Assembly (NCBI GenBank): GCA_963653155.1
Contig: CAVJWR010000035.1
Coordinates: 1 to 29,065, forward strand
Origin: UBA1731 sp963653155
Lineage (GTDB): Bacteria > Verrucomicrobiota > Kiritimatiellia > RFP12 > UBA1067
Reading direction: 5' to 3'
DNA: 29,065 bases
How positions within the stretch are numbered: position 1 is the stretch's first letter; every line of letters starts with the position of its first letter. Positions 7,636 to 15,433 of this stretch are shown here, one piece after another. Position numbers and translations under genes: made by a program. The notes under the pieces are model-generated. The model made no database searches, had not been told where the DNA came from, and worked only from the letters and a program-made list of their open reading frames with translations.

Positions 7636-8652
7636 CTATCCCCTCACAAGCCTTCCGGCAAAGCGACCGTTCGAGAGCATCGCCGCCGCCATGACGAGCA
7701 GAAGCCCCGGAACCAAAAAGACGCCAAACCGCTCTGTCGCCCGCAGCTCTTCCTCCTCTGCCTGCTCCTTGGCCGCGACCTGACGCAGGAAGCGGCGGTA
7801 TATCGCCCCAAGCGTCGTCTCCGCCGTGCCGGCCGTCGCAAGCGGCACGTAGCGGCCGCCGGAAATGGAGGCGACCTTGCGAAGGGCCTCTTCCTCAAGC
7901 CTCACCTTCACAGGCTGCCCCTTGAACATCTGCACCCCTTTCCCGGATGGGTCTGGGATCGTCGACTCGCGGTTCCTGTCGCCAAGGCCAACCGTGAAGA
8001 TCGGTATCCCACGTTTGTTGGCCATCTGGGCACACTCTATCGCATTGTTCCTGAGGTCGCCGCCATCAGACACGAGGATTATGGCGTTGTGGTCGTCCAT
8101 GGCCGGATCGAGCGCCTGCAGCGCAACGCGGATCGCAGACCCGATGTCAGTCTCTCCACGCGGGGCGGATTCAGGCGTGACGGCCTCAAGCGCCGAACGG
8201 AGAAACGCGGTGTCGGTCGTCAACGGACAAAGCAACACGCCCTTGTAGCGGAACGCGACTAGCGCACACCTATCCCCCTCAAGGGAATCGACGAGATCGG
8301 CAATGTCCGCCTTGGCCCGCTCCAGACGGTTCGGGCGCACATCATCGGCGAGCATTGAACGGCTCACATCGAGCGCGACCACCACGTTCCGGCTCTTCGC
8401 CGCAACGGTCTGCGAGCTGCGTCCCCACTGCGGCCTCGCCGCCGCCAGCAGACACAGCGCCAGCCCTGCGATTATGAGGATCGATTGCACAAGGAACGTC
8501 TTCGGGCGATTCGGCAACAGCCGCTTCCGCAGGGCAGGCGCAACCATGTTCCTGAGCCGGCCTTCGGAACGGGCCCGAAGGTAAGTCCACAGCGCACCCG
8601 AGAGCGGCACAAGGAACACAAGCACGAGCATCCATGGATTTATGAAGCGCAC
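7636..8652 (-). CDS. VWA-domain membrane protein, BatB-like
   Basis: One of a pair of von Willebrand factor A proteins of the Bacteroides-aerotolerance (Bat) type. It has two N-terminal membrane segments (about 7-25 and 53-71), a VWA domain with a MIDAS motif DVSRS (95-99) and VSDGGD, and a C-terminal membrane helix just before the end. Length 338. The start is a GTG at 8652 overlapping the TAG of the preceding gene (TAGTG), with AGGAGG 6 bases upstream, which is strong support. Its function in this family is poorly defined: proposed envelope stress or protein-complex assembly with a MoxR ATPase. Confidence 0.88.
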   Translation of the reverse strand: MRFINPWMLVLVFLVPLSGALWTYLRARSEGRLRNMVAPALRKRLLPNRPKTFLVQSILIIAGLALCLLAAARPQWGRSSQTVAAKSRNVVVALDVSRSMLADDVRPNRLERAKADIADLVDSLEGDRCALVAFRYKGVLLCPLTTDTAFLRSALEAVTPESAPRGETDIGSAIRVALQALDPAMDDHNAIILVSDGGDLRNNAIECAQMANKRGIPIFTVGLGDRNRESTIPDPSGKGVQMFKGQPVKVRLEEEALRKVASISGGRYVPLATAGTAETTLGAIYRRFLRQVAAKEQAEEEELRATERFGVFLVPGLLLVMAAAMLSNGRFAGRLVRG

Positions 8653-9701
8653 TACACGAGCCTCCTTGACGCCAACATCTGGATGGACACGGCCGCAAGC
8701 ACCATCAATGCACCAGCCAAAAGAAATGGATGGAAGTATTCGCGGTACCGCTGGAACACGGTACGGTCGAGAGTCGTCTTCTCAAGCTGGTCAATCTCCT
8801 CAAGTGCGGCCTTGAGGCCCTTCGCATCTCGAACGCCGAAATAACGCGCCCCGGTGGCCTTCGCGATAGACTTCAGCTGTGACTCGTCGAACGAGGAATT
8901 GGCGTACTGCACGGTCTCGCGGCCATACACATCCTTCACGCGGAATGGGGTGCGGGAAGAATGCGTGCCAACGCCTATCGTGTAAACGCGGATCCCAAGC
9001 TTCGCCGCCGCCTTCGCGGCGTCATCCGGCTCCACGGCGCCAGTGTTCGATACGCCGTCGGAAAGCAGAATGACGATCCGCGACTTCGTCTCTGCGTTCT
9101 TGAGGCGGGCAAGCGCAGTCGCCAGCCCATCCCCGACAGCCGTCATGGACTCATCCGGATCTATCGGCTCGCCCTTCTCGTTGAAGCTCATCGCCGGCAC
9201 CTGCACGCCCTTCAATACCTGGAGCAGCGCTTCGTGGTCTGCGGTGAGCGGCGTACGGGAAGCCGCGTATCCGCCGAACGTGATTAGGCCGATCAGGTCA
9301 TCGGGCCGCGCCTCCACGAACTTCCCGAACAGATCCTTCACTACATCCAGACGCGTCTTCGCTTCCTTCAGGCTACGGATGTTCGTAGGGGAAAGGTCAA
9401 GAGCCTCCATGGATCCGGAAACATCTACCGCCATCGCGATCGCTATGGCATCCACATTCCTGCTTTCCCTTCCCAACGGCTTTCTCGGACGGGCGCAGGC
9501 GACAATCAGCAATGCCGCACCAGCAAGAAAGACGAAAGGCAGGATGTTCGCGATACGCGCCCGCCAACCCGCAGTCTTAAGCGGCAATCGCCGCACGGGG
9601 GCGAACTTCACGCCACCTCTCCTTCCCTTGCGCAGCATGCGCCATGCGGCGGTTCCAAGCGGGATCGCCATCAGGAAAGCGTATGGCCATGCAAAGCTCA
9701 T
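8652..9701 (-). CDS. VWA-domain membrane protein, BatA-like
   Basis: A 349-residue VWA protein with the typical BatA order: a membrane segment at the extreme N-terminus, a second at about 51-70, the MIDAS motif DVSGS (93-97) with LIGLITFGG and LSDGVSNTG completing metal coordination, and a final membrane helix near 325-345. The ATG overlaps the stop of the BatD-like gene (ATGA), and its own TAG overlaps the BatB GTG, so the three genes are translationally coupled. The cue and the partner ATPase are not encoded in this window. Confidence 0.88.
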   Translation of the reverse strand: MSFAWPYAFLMAIPLGTAAWRMLRKGRRGGVKFAPVRRLPLKTAGWRARIANILPFVFLAGAALLIVACARPRKPLGRESRNVDAIAIAMAVDVSGSMEALDLSPTNIRSLKEAKTRLDVVKDLFGKFVEARPDDLIGLITFGGYAASRTPLTADHEALLQVLKGVQVPAMSFNEKGEPIDPDESMTAVGDGLATALARLKNAETKSRIVILLSDGVSNTGAVEPDDAAKAAAKLGIRVYTIGVGTHSSRTPFRVKDVYGRETVQYANSSFDESQLKSIAKATGARYFGVRDAKGLKAALEEIDQLEKTTLDRTVFQRYREYFHPFLLAGALMVLAAVSIQMLASRRLV

Positions 9702-10732
9702 CTGCCGCCACCAGCTTTAGGGGATTCGCGGTTGGCCCGGCTATCTGCGGAGAGATAGTCCTTGGCCTTGTCCGTGGCGGAGTCGGTCATTTCGGGAGTC
9801 GCCTCAACCCCCGCGAACTTTACCATGTCCGCCGATTCGAGGAAGTTCCGCAGTTCGGCAATCGACTCTTTCGTGAATGCCGGATTGTCCGCAGCCGCCC
9901 GAAGGAATTCGTCAGTGGTAAGGTTCGGCGCACGAACCGAATGCCTGCGCTGAATGTACCTGCGCACAACCATCGTAAGCTCAACGTAGAAATCCTTGTA
10001 CCGTCCGCGTCCCGGAAGCCCCTTCTTGAGCAACCTGTCAAGTTCAAGCATGGCGCGTTCTATCGGACTCATCCTATGCTCCCTGACCTTCTGCAGCACC
10101 TTCTTCGCCACATACCATATGGCAAACGCAAGGCATGCCATCGCGACAAGCGCAAGTGCGGCCTTCCACACGACCTTCCACGTGAGTGGGGGCAAATCCT
10201 TTTTAGGATCCACCTCCATGCCGCCGGTCACAATCTCCCTGGATACAGGGCCTTCGAAGTATACGGGCGCCGTGTAGAACGATTCACGGATCGACGGTTC
10301 CGCATTCCCGCCAGAAGAGGCCTGCCCCTGATTTCCTCTGATTACGGTAACGACGAACGGGGCCAGCTTATAGACCTTCTCGCACGGTCCCGGAACCAGA
10401 CGCCACCTCGACACGTACGTAGTGCCGCCGTCAGCCCCGACAAGCGGATCGTCCGCAAAATCCTCGGCGATGGAGAATCCGCGAAACCGATCGCGCAAAT
10501 CGGGCAACGCAACCGACGACCCCGCCGGGGCGACAGCCGTGACCGTCACCTCGAAGTCGCGGGCCACGTCCACGCGGTCGGCGGACGTCTCTACGGTAAG
10601 CGATATGCCGCACTTAGAAAGATCCGTGCTTGTGGCGGCAAATGCGCCCGTGACGGCAATGAGCGCCGCCATGGCAAACGGCAACGGACGCAGCCATGCA
10701 GAACAGGATCTATGCCAATTAAAAAGCAACAT
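9698..10732 (-). CDS. BatD-like exported membrane protein
   Basis: A 344-residue protein with an N-terminal signal (hydrophobic stretch about 19-33), a periplasmic beta-rich domain (SLTVETSADRVDVARDFEVTV) typical of BatD/oxygen-tolerance proteins, one membrane helix (about 197-218) and a charged helical cytoplasmic tail (ERAMLELDRLLKKG, VVRRYIQRR). The tail resembles the DUF4381-like part found in Bat operons. It is the first gene of a BatD-BatA-BatB set. No Shine-Dalgarno precedes the ATG, and a TGATATAAT element ends only 8 bases upstream, so a leaderless message is possible. Confidence 0.7.
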   Translation of the reverse strand: MLLFNWHRSCSAWLRPLPFAMAALIAVTGAFAATSTDLSKCGISLTVETSADRVDVARDFEVTVTAVAPAGSSVALPDLRDRFRGFSIAEDFADDPLVGADGGTTYVSRWRLVPGPCEKVYKLAPFVVTVIRGNQGQASSGGNAEPSIRESFYTAPVYFEGPVSREIVTGGMEVDPKKDLPPLTWKVVWKAALALVAMACLAFAIWYVAKKVLQKVREHRMSPIERAMLELDRLLKKGLPGRGRYKDFYVELTMVVRRYIQRRHSVRAPNLTTDEFLRAAADNPAFTKESIAELRNFLESADMVKFAGVEATPEMTDSATDKAKDYLSADSRANRESPKAGGGR

Positions 10733-10740
10733 CGCAACGG

Positions 10741-10769
10741 ATTATATCACAGTGAAGGCATTCCACCAA
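10741..10769 (-). promoter_or_regulatory. Promoter for the Bat gene set
   Basis: On the minus strand TTGGTG (10764-10769) is followed after 17 bases by TATAAT (10741-10746), preceded by TGA to give an extended -10. The element sits between hisD and the BatD-like gene and ends 8 bases before its ATG, so transcription would start at or next to the start codon. Confidence 0.55.
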
Positions 10770-10785
10770 AGGCGCATCTTCCCGT

Positions 10786-12087
10786 TCACGCGCCAAAGCG
10801 GATACTTGCGGCACGGCCATGCGCATCAAGTCCCTCAACGGCGGCAAACGCCGCTATGGTCGGCTCCGTCTCCTTGAGGTCGGCCTTGGTGAACGCCACA
10901 AAGCTGTGGCGACGGCGGAAGTCATCCGGCGTAAGCCCATTGAACATGTTCGCAGCGCCACCAGTGGGGAGCACGTGAGAAGGACCTGCCACGAAGTCAC
11001 CGGCCGATTCGGGAGTCCATGCGCCGGCAAACACCGCACCTGCGGCCCTTACGCCCCTCATCAGTTTGGTGGCCTCCTTGCACATGATCTCGAAATGCTC
11101 CGGAGCGAAGCGGTTCACAAGCTCAAGCCCCTCGGAAAGGCTGGGCGTGACTACGAACAGTATCCCGTCCCGATCAACGACCCGCTGTATTATCGCCTTG
11201 CGCGACAGCGTATCCATCTGCGCGAAGAGTTCCCTCTTGACCTCCTCGGCGAAATCTTTGGACTGCGTGACAAGCAATGACTTCTCCCAGCCGCTACCGT
11301 GCTCGGCCTGGGAAAGGAGATCCGCCGCAACCCACTTTGCGCTCACCGTGCCATCGGCAAGGACGGCTATCTCGCTCGGCCCTGCGACCTGGTCAATGCC
11401 GACATACCCGTACACCTGACGCTTTGCCGCCGTGACATATGCGTTGCCGGGACCGACGATCTTCTGCACCTTGCGGCAGGACTTCGTGCCGAATGCCATC
11501 ATCCCTATCGCCTGAATGCCCCCAACGCGATATATCTCGGTGGCCCCCGCAAGCTTTAGCGCATAGAGAAGCGTGGGGTTGACCACACCGGTCTTTCCGG
11601 CAGGGGTACACGCGACGATTTCCTTCACGCCGGCGGCGCGGGCAAGCGTGACCGTCATGATGGAAGTGGATGCAAGCGGAGCGGTGCCGCCGGGAACATA
11701 CACGCCAACGCGATCCATCGGGGAGAAGAATTCACCCGTGCTTCCGCCGTGAGGCGTCTTCATCGTCCAGGCGGAACGGAGAGAGGCTTTCGAGAAGCGC
11801 ATCACGCGGGTGTACGCATCCTTGACCGCCCGCTTGAGATGTGCCGGAACGGACGCATCCACCCGCTTCAGTTCCGACTGTGAAATCCTGAACTGCTCGG
11901 GTTTGAGCTGCGCCCCCTCGAACTTGGAGACACAGTCGGCGACGGCGGCATCTCCACGCACACGCACATCCGCCAACACTGCGGCGGCGGCCTTTTCCGC
12001 CTCATCCGGGAATGCACTGCGTTCCAGGAACGCCGTGACTATCTTGCTTTGCCGTTTGCCTTCGGACCAATCTACGATACGCAACAT
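10786..12087 (-). CDS. hisD: Histidinol dehydrogenase
   Basis: Catalyses the last two steps of histidine biosynthesis, oxidising L-histidinol to L-histidine with two NAD+. The 433-residue length matches the family. The zinc ligands are visible: Q260 and H263 in SQAEHG, D364 in SAGDFVAGPSH and H423 in EGLDAHGR. The catalytic pair E330-H331 lies in APEHFE. The signature GPGNAYVTAAKR is present. The ATG at 12087 is at the family N-terminus; only a distant GGGAG lies upstream. No other his gene is in the window, so the pathway is scattered. It lies 53 bases upstream of the Bat genes, which appear to have their own promoter. Confidence 0.96.
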   Translation of the reverse strand: MLRIVDWSEGKRQSKIVTAFLERSAFPDEAEKAAAAVLADVRVRGDAAVADCVSKFEGAQLKPEQFRISQSELKRVDASVPAHLKRAVKDAYTRVMRFSKASLRSAWTMKTPHGGSTGEFFSPMDRVGVYVPGGTAPLASTSIMTVTLARAAGVKEIVACTPAGKTGVVNPTLLYALKLAGATEIYRVGGIQAIGMMAFGTKSCRKVQKIVGPGNAYVTAAKRQVYGYVGIDQVAGPSEIAVLADGTVSAKWVAADLLSQAEHGSGWEKSLLVTQSKDFAEEVKRELFAQMDTLSRKAIIQRVVDRDGILFVVTPSLSEGLELVNRFAPEHFEIMCKEATKLMRGVRAAGAVFAGAWTPESAGDFVAGPSHVLPTGGAANMFNGLTPDDFRRRHSFVAFTKADLKETEPTIAAFAAVEGLDAHGRAASIRFGA

Positions 12088-12129
12088 GGTTTACAGAAAT
12101 CTCCCTGCTTACTCAGTCAATTTCCGTGA

Positions 12130-12138
12130 ATTATACCA
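12130..12138 (-). promoter_or_regulatory. Extended -10 promoter for hisD
   Basis: The minus strand reads TGGTATAAT, a perfect TATAAT with the TGn extension, 42 bases upstream of the hisD ATG. No clear -35 is seen at 17 or 18 bases. The same TGn-TATAAT form precedes several other genes in the window. Confidence 0.5.
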
Positions 12139-12185
12139 CACATAAGGCCCAACGAAGTACGCCAGCAAGAGTGAGTTGCACATAC

Positions 12186-13463
12186 CTAATTAAGTGCAGA
12201 AAGAGGACAGACGATAATCCCATCCTCCTGACGCGTATATGCGAACTCTCCAACCGCAGTCACAATCATCCGAAAGGCAGGGGGTGGCAGATTCTTTTCC
12301 GCTATCAATCGAGAAAGGGCATTTAGCGTGTTCGCGCCTTCGTCTATCAGATGCTTACCGCCAAGTTTGATCTCAAACAAGGCATATCGCCCATTTGCAA
12401 GGTGAATGACAGCATCGCATTCAAGACCCTGCTTGTCATGATAATGTCGAACCTCGCCTTCCAGTGCTTCCGCATAGACTCGCAAATCCCGCATTGCCAT
12501 TGTCTCGAACAGAAAGCCAAATGTCTTCAAATCGTTCATAAGCTCGCCGGGGCCTGCGCCGAGCGCAACGACAGCAATCGAAGGGTCAACATAATAGCGG
12601 GTATCTGAAGTCCGCACAGCGTCTTTTGTCCGCAGATTTGGACACCATGCATGCGAGTCCTCTATGACAAACAATTTCCGAAGCGCATTCAGATATGAAT
12701 ATATCGTGTCATCGCCAATGGAAATCATTTCGTTTGACGCCAAATCTGCCTTGATGACTTTTGCCGATGCCTGCGTTCCCTGAAGCCTTGCATATGACCG
12801 CATGAGCTTGAGTGCCCGATCCGGATTCTTGGCCGTCTTATCCACTCGCGAGATGTCACGCTCCACAATCGCCTGCAGAATGTTCTTCGCCGTTTCAAAC
12901 TGAGCCCGTCCAGTCATCATCAACGACTGTGGCCATCCACCTCGACAAACGATGTCCGCCATATGTTCCAGGTCTAACGACTTCGCGGCCTCCGCCGTCA
13001 CGGGATGCCCCTTAAACAAATCCGCAAGTCTCACAGTACCAGACGACTCGCCAGACTCAAACAAAGTCATTGGACGCATCTTCAGCCACGAAAAGCGCCC
13101 CGTTCCGGAATGTTTCAATTCATCTATATCGACAGGGACGGCACTACCGGTAATCATGTACCCGCCTATAATGGATTCCCGGTCGGCTTTGTAGCGAATG
13201 GCATCCCAAAGCTTCGGCGCAATCTGCCATTCATCAATCAGCCGAGGTTGGATACCTGACAAGATTCTGTCCGGATCAATTTGAGCGAGTTCAAGATTCT
13301 GTTCGCGGCGTGTCGGCTCGTCCATGAAGATGCAGCTTTTTGCAACCTGAAGGCAGGTTGTCGTCTTTCCGCACCATTTCGGACCCTCCACAAGAACGGC
13401 AGCCGAAGACGATAACTTCAATTGCAATATTTCATCAACAACGCGTCTTCTATATTTGTTCAT
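12186..13463 (-). CDS. AAA-type ATPase with DUF4143 C-terminal domain
   Basis: A 425-residue predicted ATP-binding protein of the large, poorly characterised AAA_14/DUF4143 group. Walker A is GPKWCGKTT (27-35), and a Walker B-like segment LIDEW follows RLIDE near residue 75. The C-terminal half contains ECDAVIHL followed by YALFEIKLG, matching a PD-(D/E)XK nuclease-like pattern seen in DUF4143 proteins. The biological role is unknown; genes of this group are often accessory and duplicated. No Shine-Dalgarno is visible, and TGATATAAT ends 9 bases before the ATG. Base composition seems lower in GC than the flanking hisD and rhamnosidase genes, suggesting independent acquisition. Confidence 0.85.
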   Translation of the reverse strand: MNKYRRRVVDEILQLKLSSSAAVLVEGPKWCGKTTTCLQVAKSCIFMDEPTRREQNLELAQIDPDRILSGIQPRLIDEWQIAPKLWDAIRYKADRESIIGGYMITGSAVPVDIDELKHSGTGRFSWLKMRPMTLFESGESSGTVRLADLFKGHPVTAEAAKSLDLEHMADIVCRGGWPQSLMMTGRAQFETAKNILQAIVERDISRVDKTAKNPDRALKLMRSYARLQGTQASAKVIKADLASNEMISIGDDTIYSYLNALRKLFVIEDSHAWCPNLRTKDAVRTSDTRYYVDPSIAVVALGAGPGELMNDLKTFGFLFETMAMRDLRVYAEALEGEVRHYHDKQGLECDAVIHLANGRYALFEIKLGGKHLIDEGANTLNALSRLIAEKNLPPPAFRMIVTAVGEFAYTRQEDGIIVCPLSALN

Positions 13464-13472
13464 AATGGCATA

Positions 13473-13481
13473 ATTATATCA
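13473..13481 (-). promoter_or_regulatory. Extended -10 for the AAA/DUF4143 gene
   Basis: The minus strand reads TGATATAAT, ending 9 bases before the ATG at 13463. A transcript from here would have almost no 5' leader, consistent with the lack of a Shine-Dalgarno. No good -35 is visible. Confidence 0.4.
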
Positions 13482-13504
13482 TATTTATGCGCATCTGATT
13501 ATTC

Positions 13505-13565
13505 ATTCGGGTAGTTGGCCCGTTTTCATTCGGGTAGTTGGCTCAATTTCGTTCGGGTAGTTGGC
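13505..13565 (+). repeat. 23-bp tandem repeat, about 2.7 copies
   Basis: ATTCGGGTAGTTGGC occurs at 13505 and 13528, and a copy with the first base changed occurs at 13551, a fixed 23-bp period. Between the conserved 15-base cores lie variable 8-base segments (CCGTTTTC, TCAATTTC). The core contains GGGTAGTTGG, linking it to the intergenic heptad family. It lies between the 5' end of the ATPase gene and the 3' end of the sigma-54 activator. Confidence 0.8.
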
Positions 13566-13605
13566 TCGTCAACCATCACCAATATCCATCCGCGCATGTC
13601 AGTAA

Positions 13606-13624
13606 ACCTCAATCTCGCTGAGGT
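13606..13624 (-). terminator. Weak hairpin after the sigma-54 activator
   Basis: On the minus strand ACCTCA and TGAGGT form a 6-bp stem with a 7-base loop, 13 bases after the stop, followed by only three T residues. It is a marginal intrinsic terminator candidate. Confidence 0.3.
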
Positions 13625-13636
13625 CACGGCATTTGG

Positions 13637-15124
13637 CTATAGGTACTTCTTCACGGTGTTTCTCGCGACCTTGAGCGCGGCGGCTGTCTTCGAGAGATTC
13701 TGCCCGTACTTGTCGAAAACGTGCCGTACGTGAATACGCATCGCCGCCTCCAGTTCGTCTGGCGAGACCGCCAACTCGCTTGCGGAATTGTCCGTAAGGC
13801 CGGCATTCATTTCCTTGTGTTCGTTTATCAGGGCGGTAAAGTCCATCTCTCCCAGAACCGTCGCCCTTTCCATGAGATTCAGCAGTTCGCGGACGTTGCC
13901 TGGGTAGTCGTACTCCATGAGCGCAGCAATCTGCCCTTCCGCAAGGTGCGCCCGGTGATGCTGGAGCCACCATCCGTCAGCAATGTCGCGGATGTCTTCC
14001 TTGTGTTCGCGCAACGATGGGATTCGAAGCTGGACGACATTCAGCCGCTGGTAAAGATCTTCGCGGAACTTGCCGTCGCGCACACGCATCGGAAGGTTGC
14101 GGTTGGTCGCGGTGATGAGCCGCACATCAACCTCTATCTCATCGCGGCCACCCATGCGCATGAACCGTCCGCCTTCGAGAACGCGCAGGAGAATACCCTG
14201 CGCCTCCAGCGGCAGTTCGCCGATCTCATCGAGGAACAGGGTGCCTCCATTCGCCAGCTCAAACAGTCCAACCCCCTGCCGATCCGCCCCGGTGAAAGCC
14301 CCTTTCTCATGTCCGAAGAAACGGCTCTCCAGCAATTCGGGGTTCACGCTGGCACAATTGAACGCATAGAACGCCTCATTCCGTCGATCCGATTTGCTGT
14401 GGATCTGAAGGGCCACGGTTTCCTTGCCTGTTCCAGACTCCCCAAGTATCAGCACACGGGCATCGGGGAATGACGCTATGCGATCGATGCGTTCCTGAAG
14501 GGTGCGCATCTTTGCGCTCTTCCCGACAAGCTCGCGTCCGCCATAGCGCCTATAGTGAGCCACTACCCGATGCGCTTCCGCATCCCACGCCTCTTCTTGT
14601 ATACCACGAGCAAGATACATGATGGCCTTGGCGTAGGATTTCTCGTCCTGATAGTTGCGATGTGCATACATCGCCGCGTCCACCAATTCCTGCCACGCTC
14701 GGACCGAAGCCGCAGCCTTCTTGCCTTCTACGGCATACGGAGCGTAGTCCCTTACGTCAACCCCATACGCCGAGCCTACGGCCTCAAGGAGAGTTCCGCC
14801 AAGCCGTAGCCTAGCCGACAGTAGCGGCGCGATGGCGGCTTTCTGCGTAGGCGTAAAGTCGATTGCGCTGATCCACATGACTTCAACGCCCCGGTCCTTT
14901 AGGGATGAAAGCGCCTTCGCCAATCGCGATTCGTCGCCACCCAGTCCAATGCCGATCAGGACAATTCTCTTGTGTGCGCCATCGTAGCCTTCCAGATATT
15001 CCGGAAGCCTGCGGCGGCTCATGCCAATGACATCGGCATCGCCTGCCGTCGCCTTGACGGCAACGGCAGCGGCAACAGGGTATTCCTTCCACCCCCAGCC
15101 AGTCAGAATCAACGTCTTCACCAT
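13637..15124 (-). CDS. Sigma-54-dependent transcriptional activator with unrecognised N-terminal domain
   Basis: A 495-residue enhancer-binding protein. The central AAA+ domain has Walker A GESGTGKE (about 228-235), the sigma-54 contact loop GAFTGA (about 275-280), Walker B TLFLDE (about 295-300) and REDLYQRLNVV. The C-terminus ends in a Fis-type helix-turn-helix (NLSKTAAALKVARNTVKKYL). Residues 1 to about 195 are an alpha/beta region (ILTGWGWKEYP, RIVLIGIGLGG, GVEVMWISAIDFTP) that lacks the Asp/Lys pattern of a response-regulator receiver and is not an obvious PAS or GAF domain; I do not recognise it. The ATG at 15124 has GGGAG at 7-base spacing and is preferred over the ATG at 15130. No target promoter with GG-N10-GC was convincing nearby, so the regulon is unknown. 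Confidence 0.9.
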   Translation of the reverse strand: MVKTLILTGWGWKEYPVAAAVAVKATAGDADVIGMSRRRLPEYLEGYDGAHKRIVLIGIGLGGDESRLAKALSSLKDRGVEVMWISAIDFTPTQKAAIAPLLSARLRLGGTLLEAVGSAYGVDVRDYAPYAVEGKKAAASVRAWQELVDAAMYAHRNYQDEKSYAKAIMYLARGIQEEAWDAEAHRVVAHYRRYGGRELVGKSAKMRTLQERIDRIASFPDARVLILGESGTGKETVALQIHSKSDRRNEAFYAFNCASVNPELLESRFFGHEKGAFTGADRQGVGLFELANGGTLFLDEIGELPLEAQGILLRVLEGGRFMRMGGRDEIEVDVRLITATNRNLPMRVRDGKFREDLYQRLNVVQLRIPSLREHKEDIRDIADGWWLQHHRAHLAEGQIAALMEYDYPGNVRELLNLMERATVLGEMDFTALINEHKEMNAGLTDNSASELAVSPDELEAAMRIHVRHVFDKYGQNLSKTAAALKVARNTVKKYL

Positions 15125-15215
15125 ACGCATTCTCCCATATCTTTGGCGAATATCATATCATATTTTGACCGCACTGGCCATTTTCTGACACCACATTGAT
15201 TGCGAAACTTTGCTG

Positions 15216-15245
15216 TTGCATTGCAAGTTGGCGTTATGGTAGAAT
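15216..15245 (+). promoter_or_regulatory. Promoter of the leucine operon
   Basis: TTGCAT (15216-15221) is followed after 18 bases by TAGAAT (15240-15245), which also has the TGG extension of an extended -10. Transcription would begin near 15252 and run through a leader of about 180 bases before leuA. Confidence 0.5.
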
Positions 15246-15273
15246 ACGCGCCGTTTTTTGGAATTGGTGGATC

Positions 15274-15351
15274 ATGATTGTATGCTCGTTTATGTTTGCA
15301 CGACTTTATACCCTTGGCCTTACGCCACGGGGCGGTTCCGCGTGTACTTGA
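15274..15351 (+). CDS. Putative leu leader peptide
   Basis: A 25-codon ORF in the leuA leader, ATG at 15274 and TGA at 15349-15351, product about MIVCSFMFARLYTLGLTPRG then GSACT. It has a modest GGTGG upstream. Three Leu codons, all CTT, fall within six codons (LYTLGL), and an intrinsic terminator follows 31 bases after its stop. This is the arrangement of a ribosome-mediated attenuator, although the Leu codons are not consecutive as in enteric leuL. Expression is inference. Confidence 0.4.
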   Translation: MIVCSFMFARLYTLGLTPRGGSACT

Positions 15352-15381
15352 ACGGCAAAGCAAGATAGGTTCAGGAAATGG

Positions 15382-15412
15382 CGGTCCCGCTCAAACGAGT
15401 GGGGCCGTTTTT
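15382..15412 (+). terminator. Intrinsic terminator / attenuator before leuA
   Basis: CGGTCCCGCTC (15382-15392) pairs with GAGTGGGGCCG (15397-15407) in an 11-bp stem with two G-T wobbles, loop AAAC, followed by five T residues. It ends 21 bases before the leuA ATG on the same strand and downstream of a promoter and small ORF. There is no upstream plus-strand gene that it would need to terminate, so attenuation of the leu operon is the natural reading. Confidence 0.75.
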
Positions 15413-15433
15413 CGTTTCAGGAAAGGATAGCAA

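Noticed and set aside
13500..13570. Sigma-54 -24/-12 promoter near the activator
   Set aside because: TGGC elements occur in the tandem repeat but no GC pair lies 10 bases downstream as required.
15328..15412. T-box riboswitch before leuA
   Set aside because: GGGCGGTTCCGCG resembles the T-box core and a terminator follows, but the UGGN that pairs with the tRNA acceptor end is not present, the leader is short for a full stem I, and no specifier loop could be identified.
15250..15433. Structured RNA gene (tRNA, SRP RNA or similar) in the leuA leader
   Set aside because: GGTTC- and GGAA-like words occur, but no cloverleaf or conserved SRP core can be formed.
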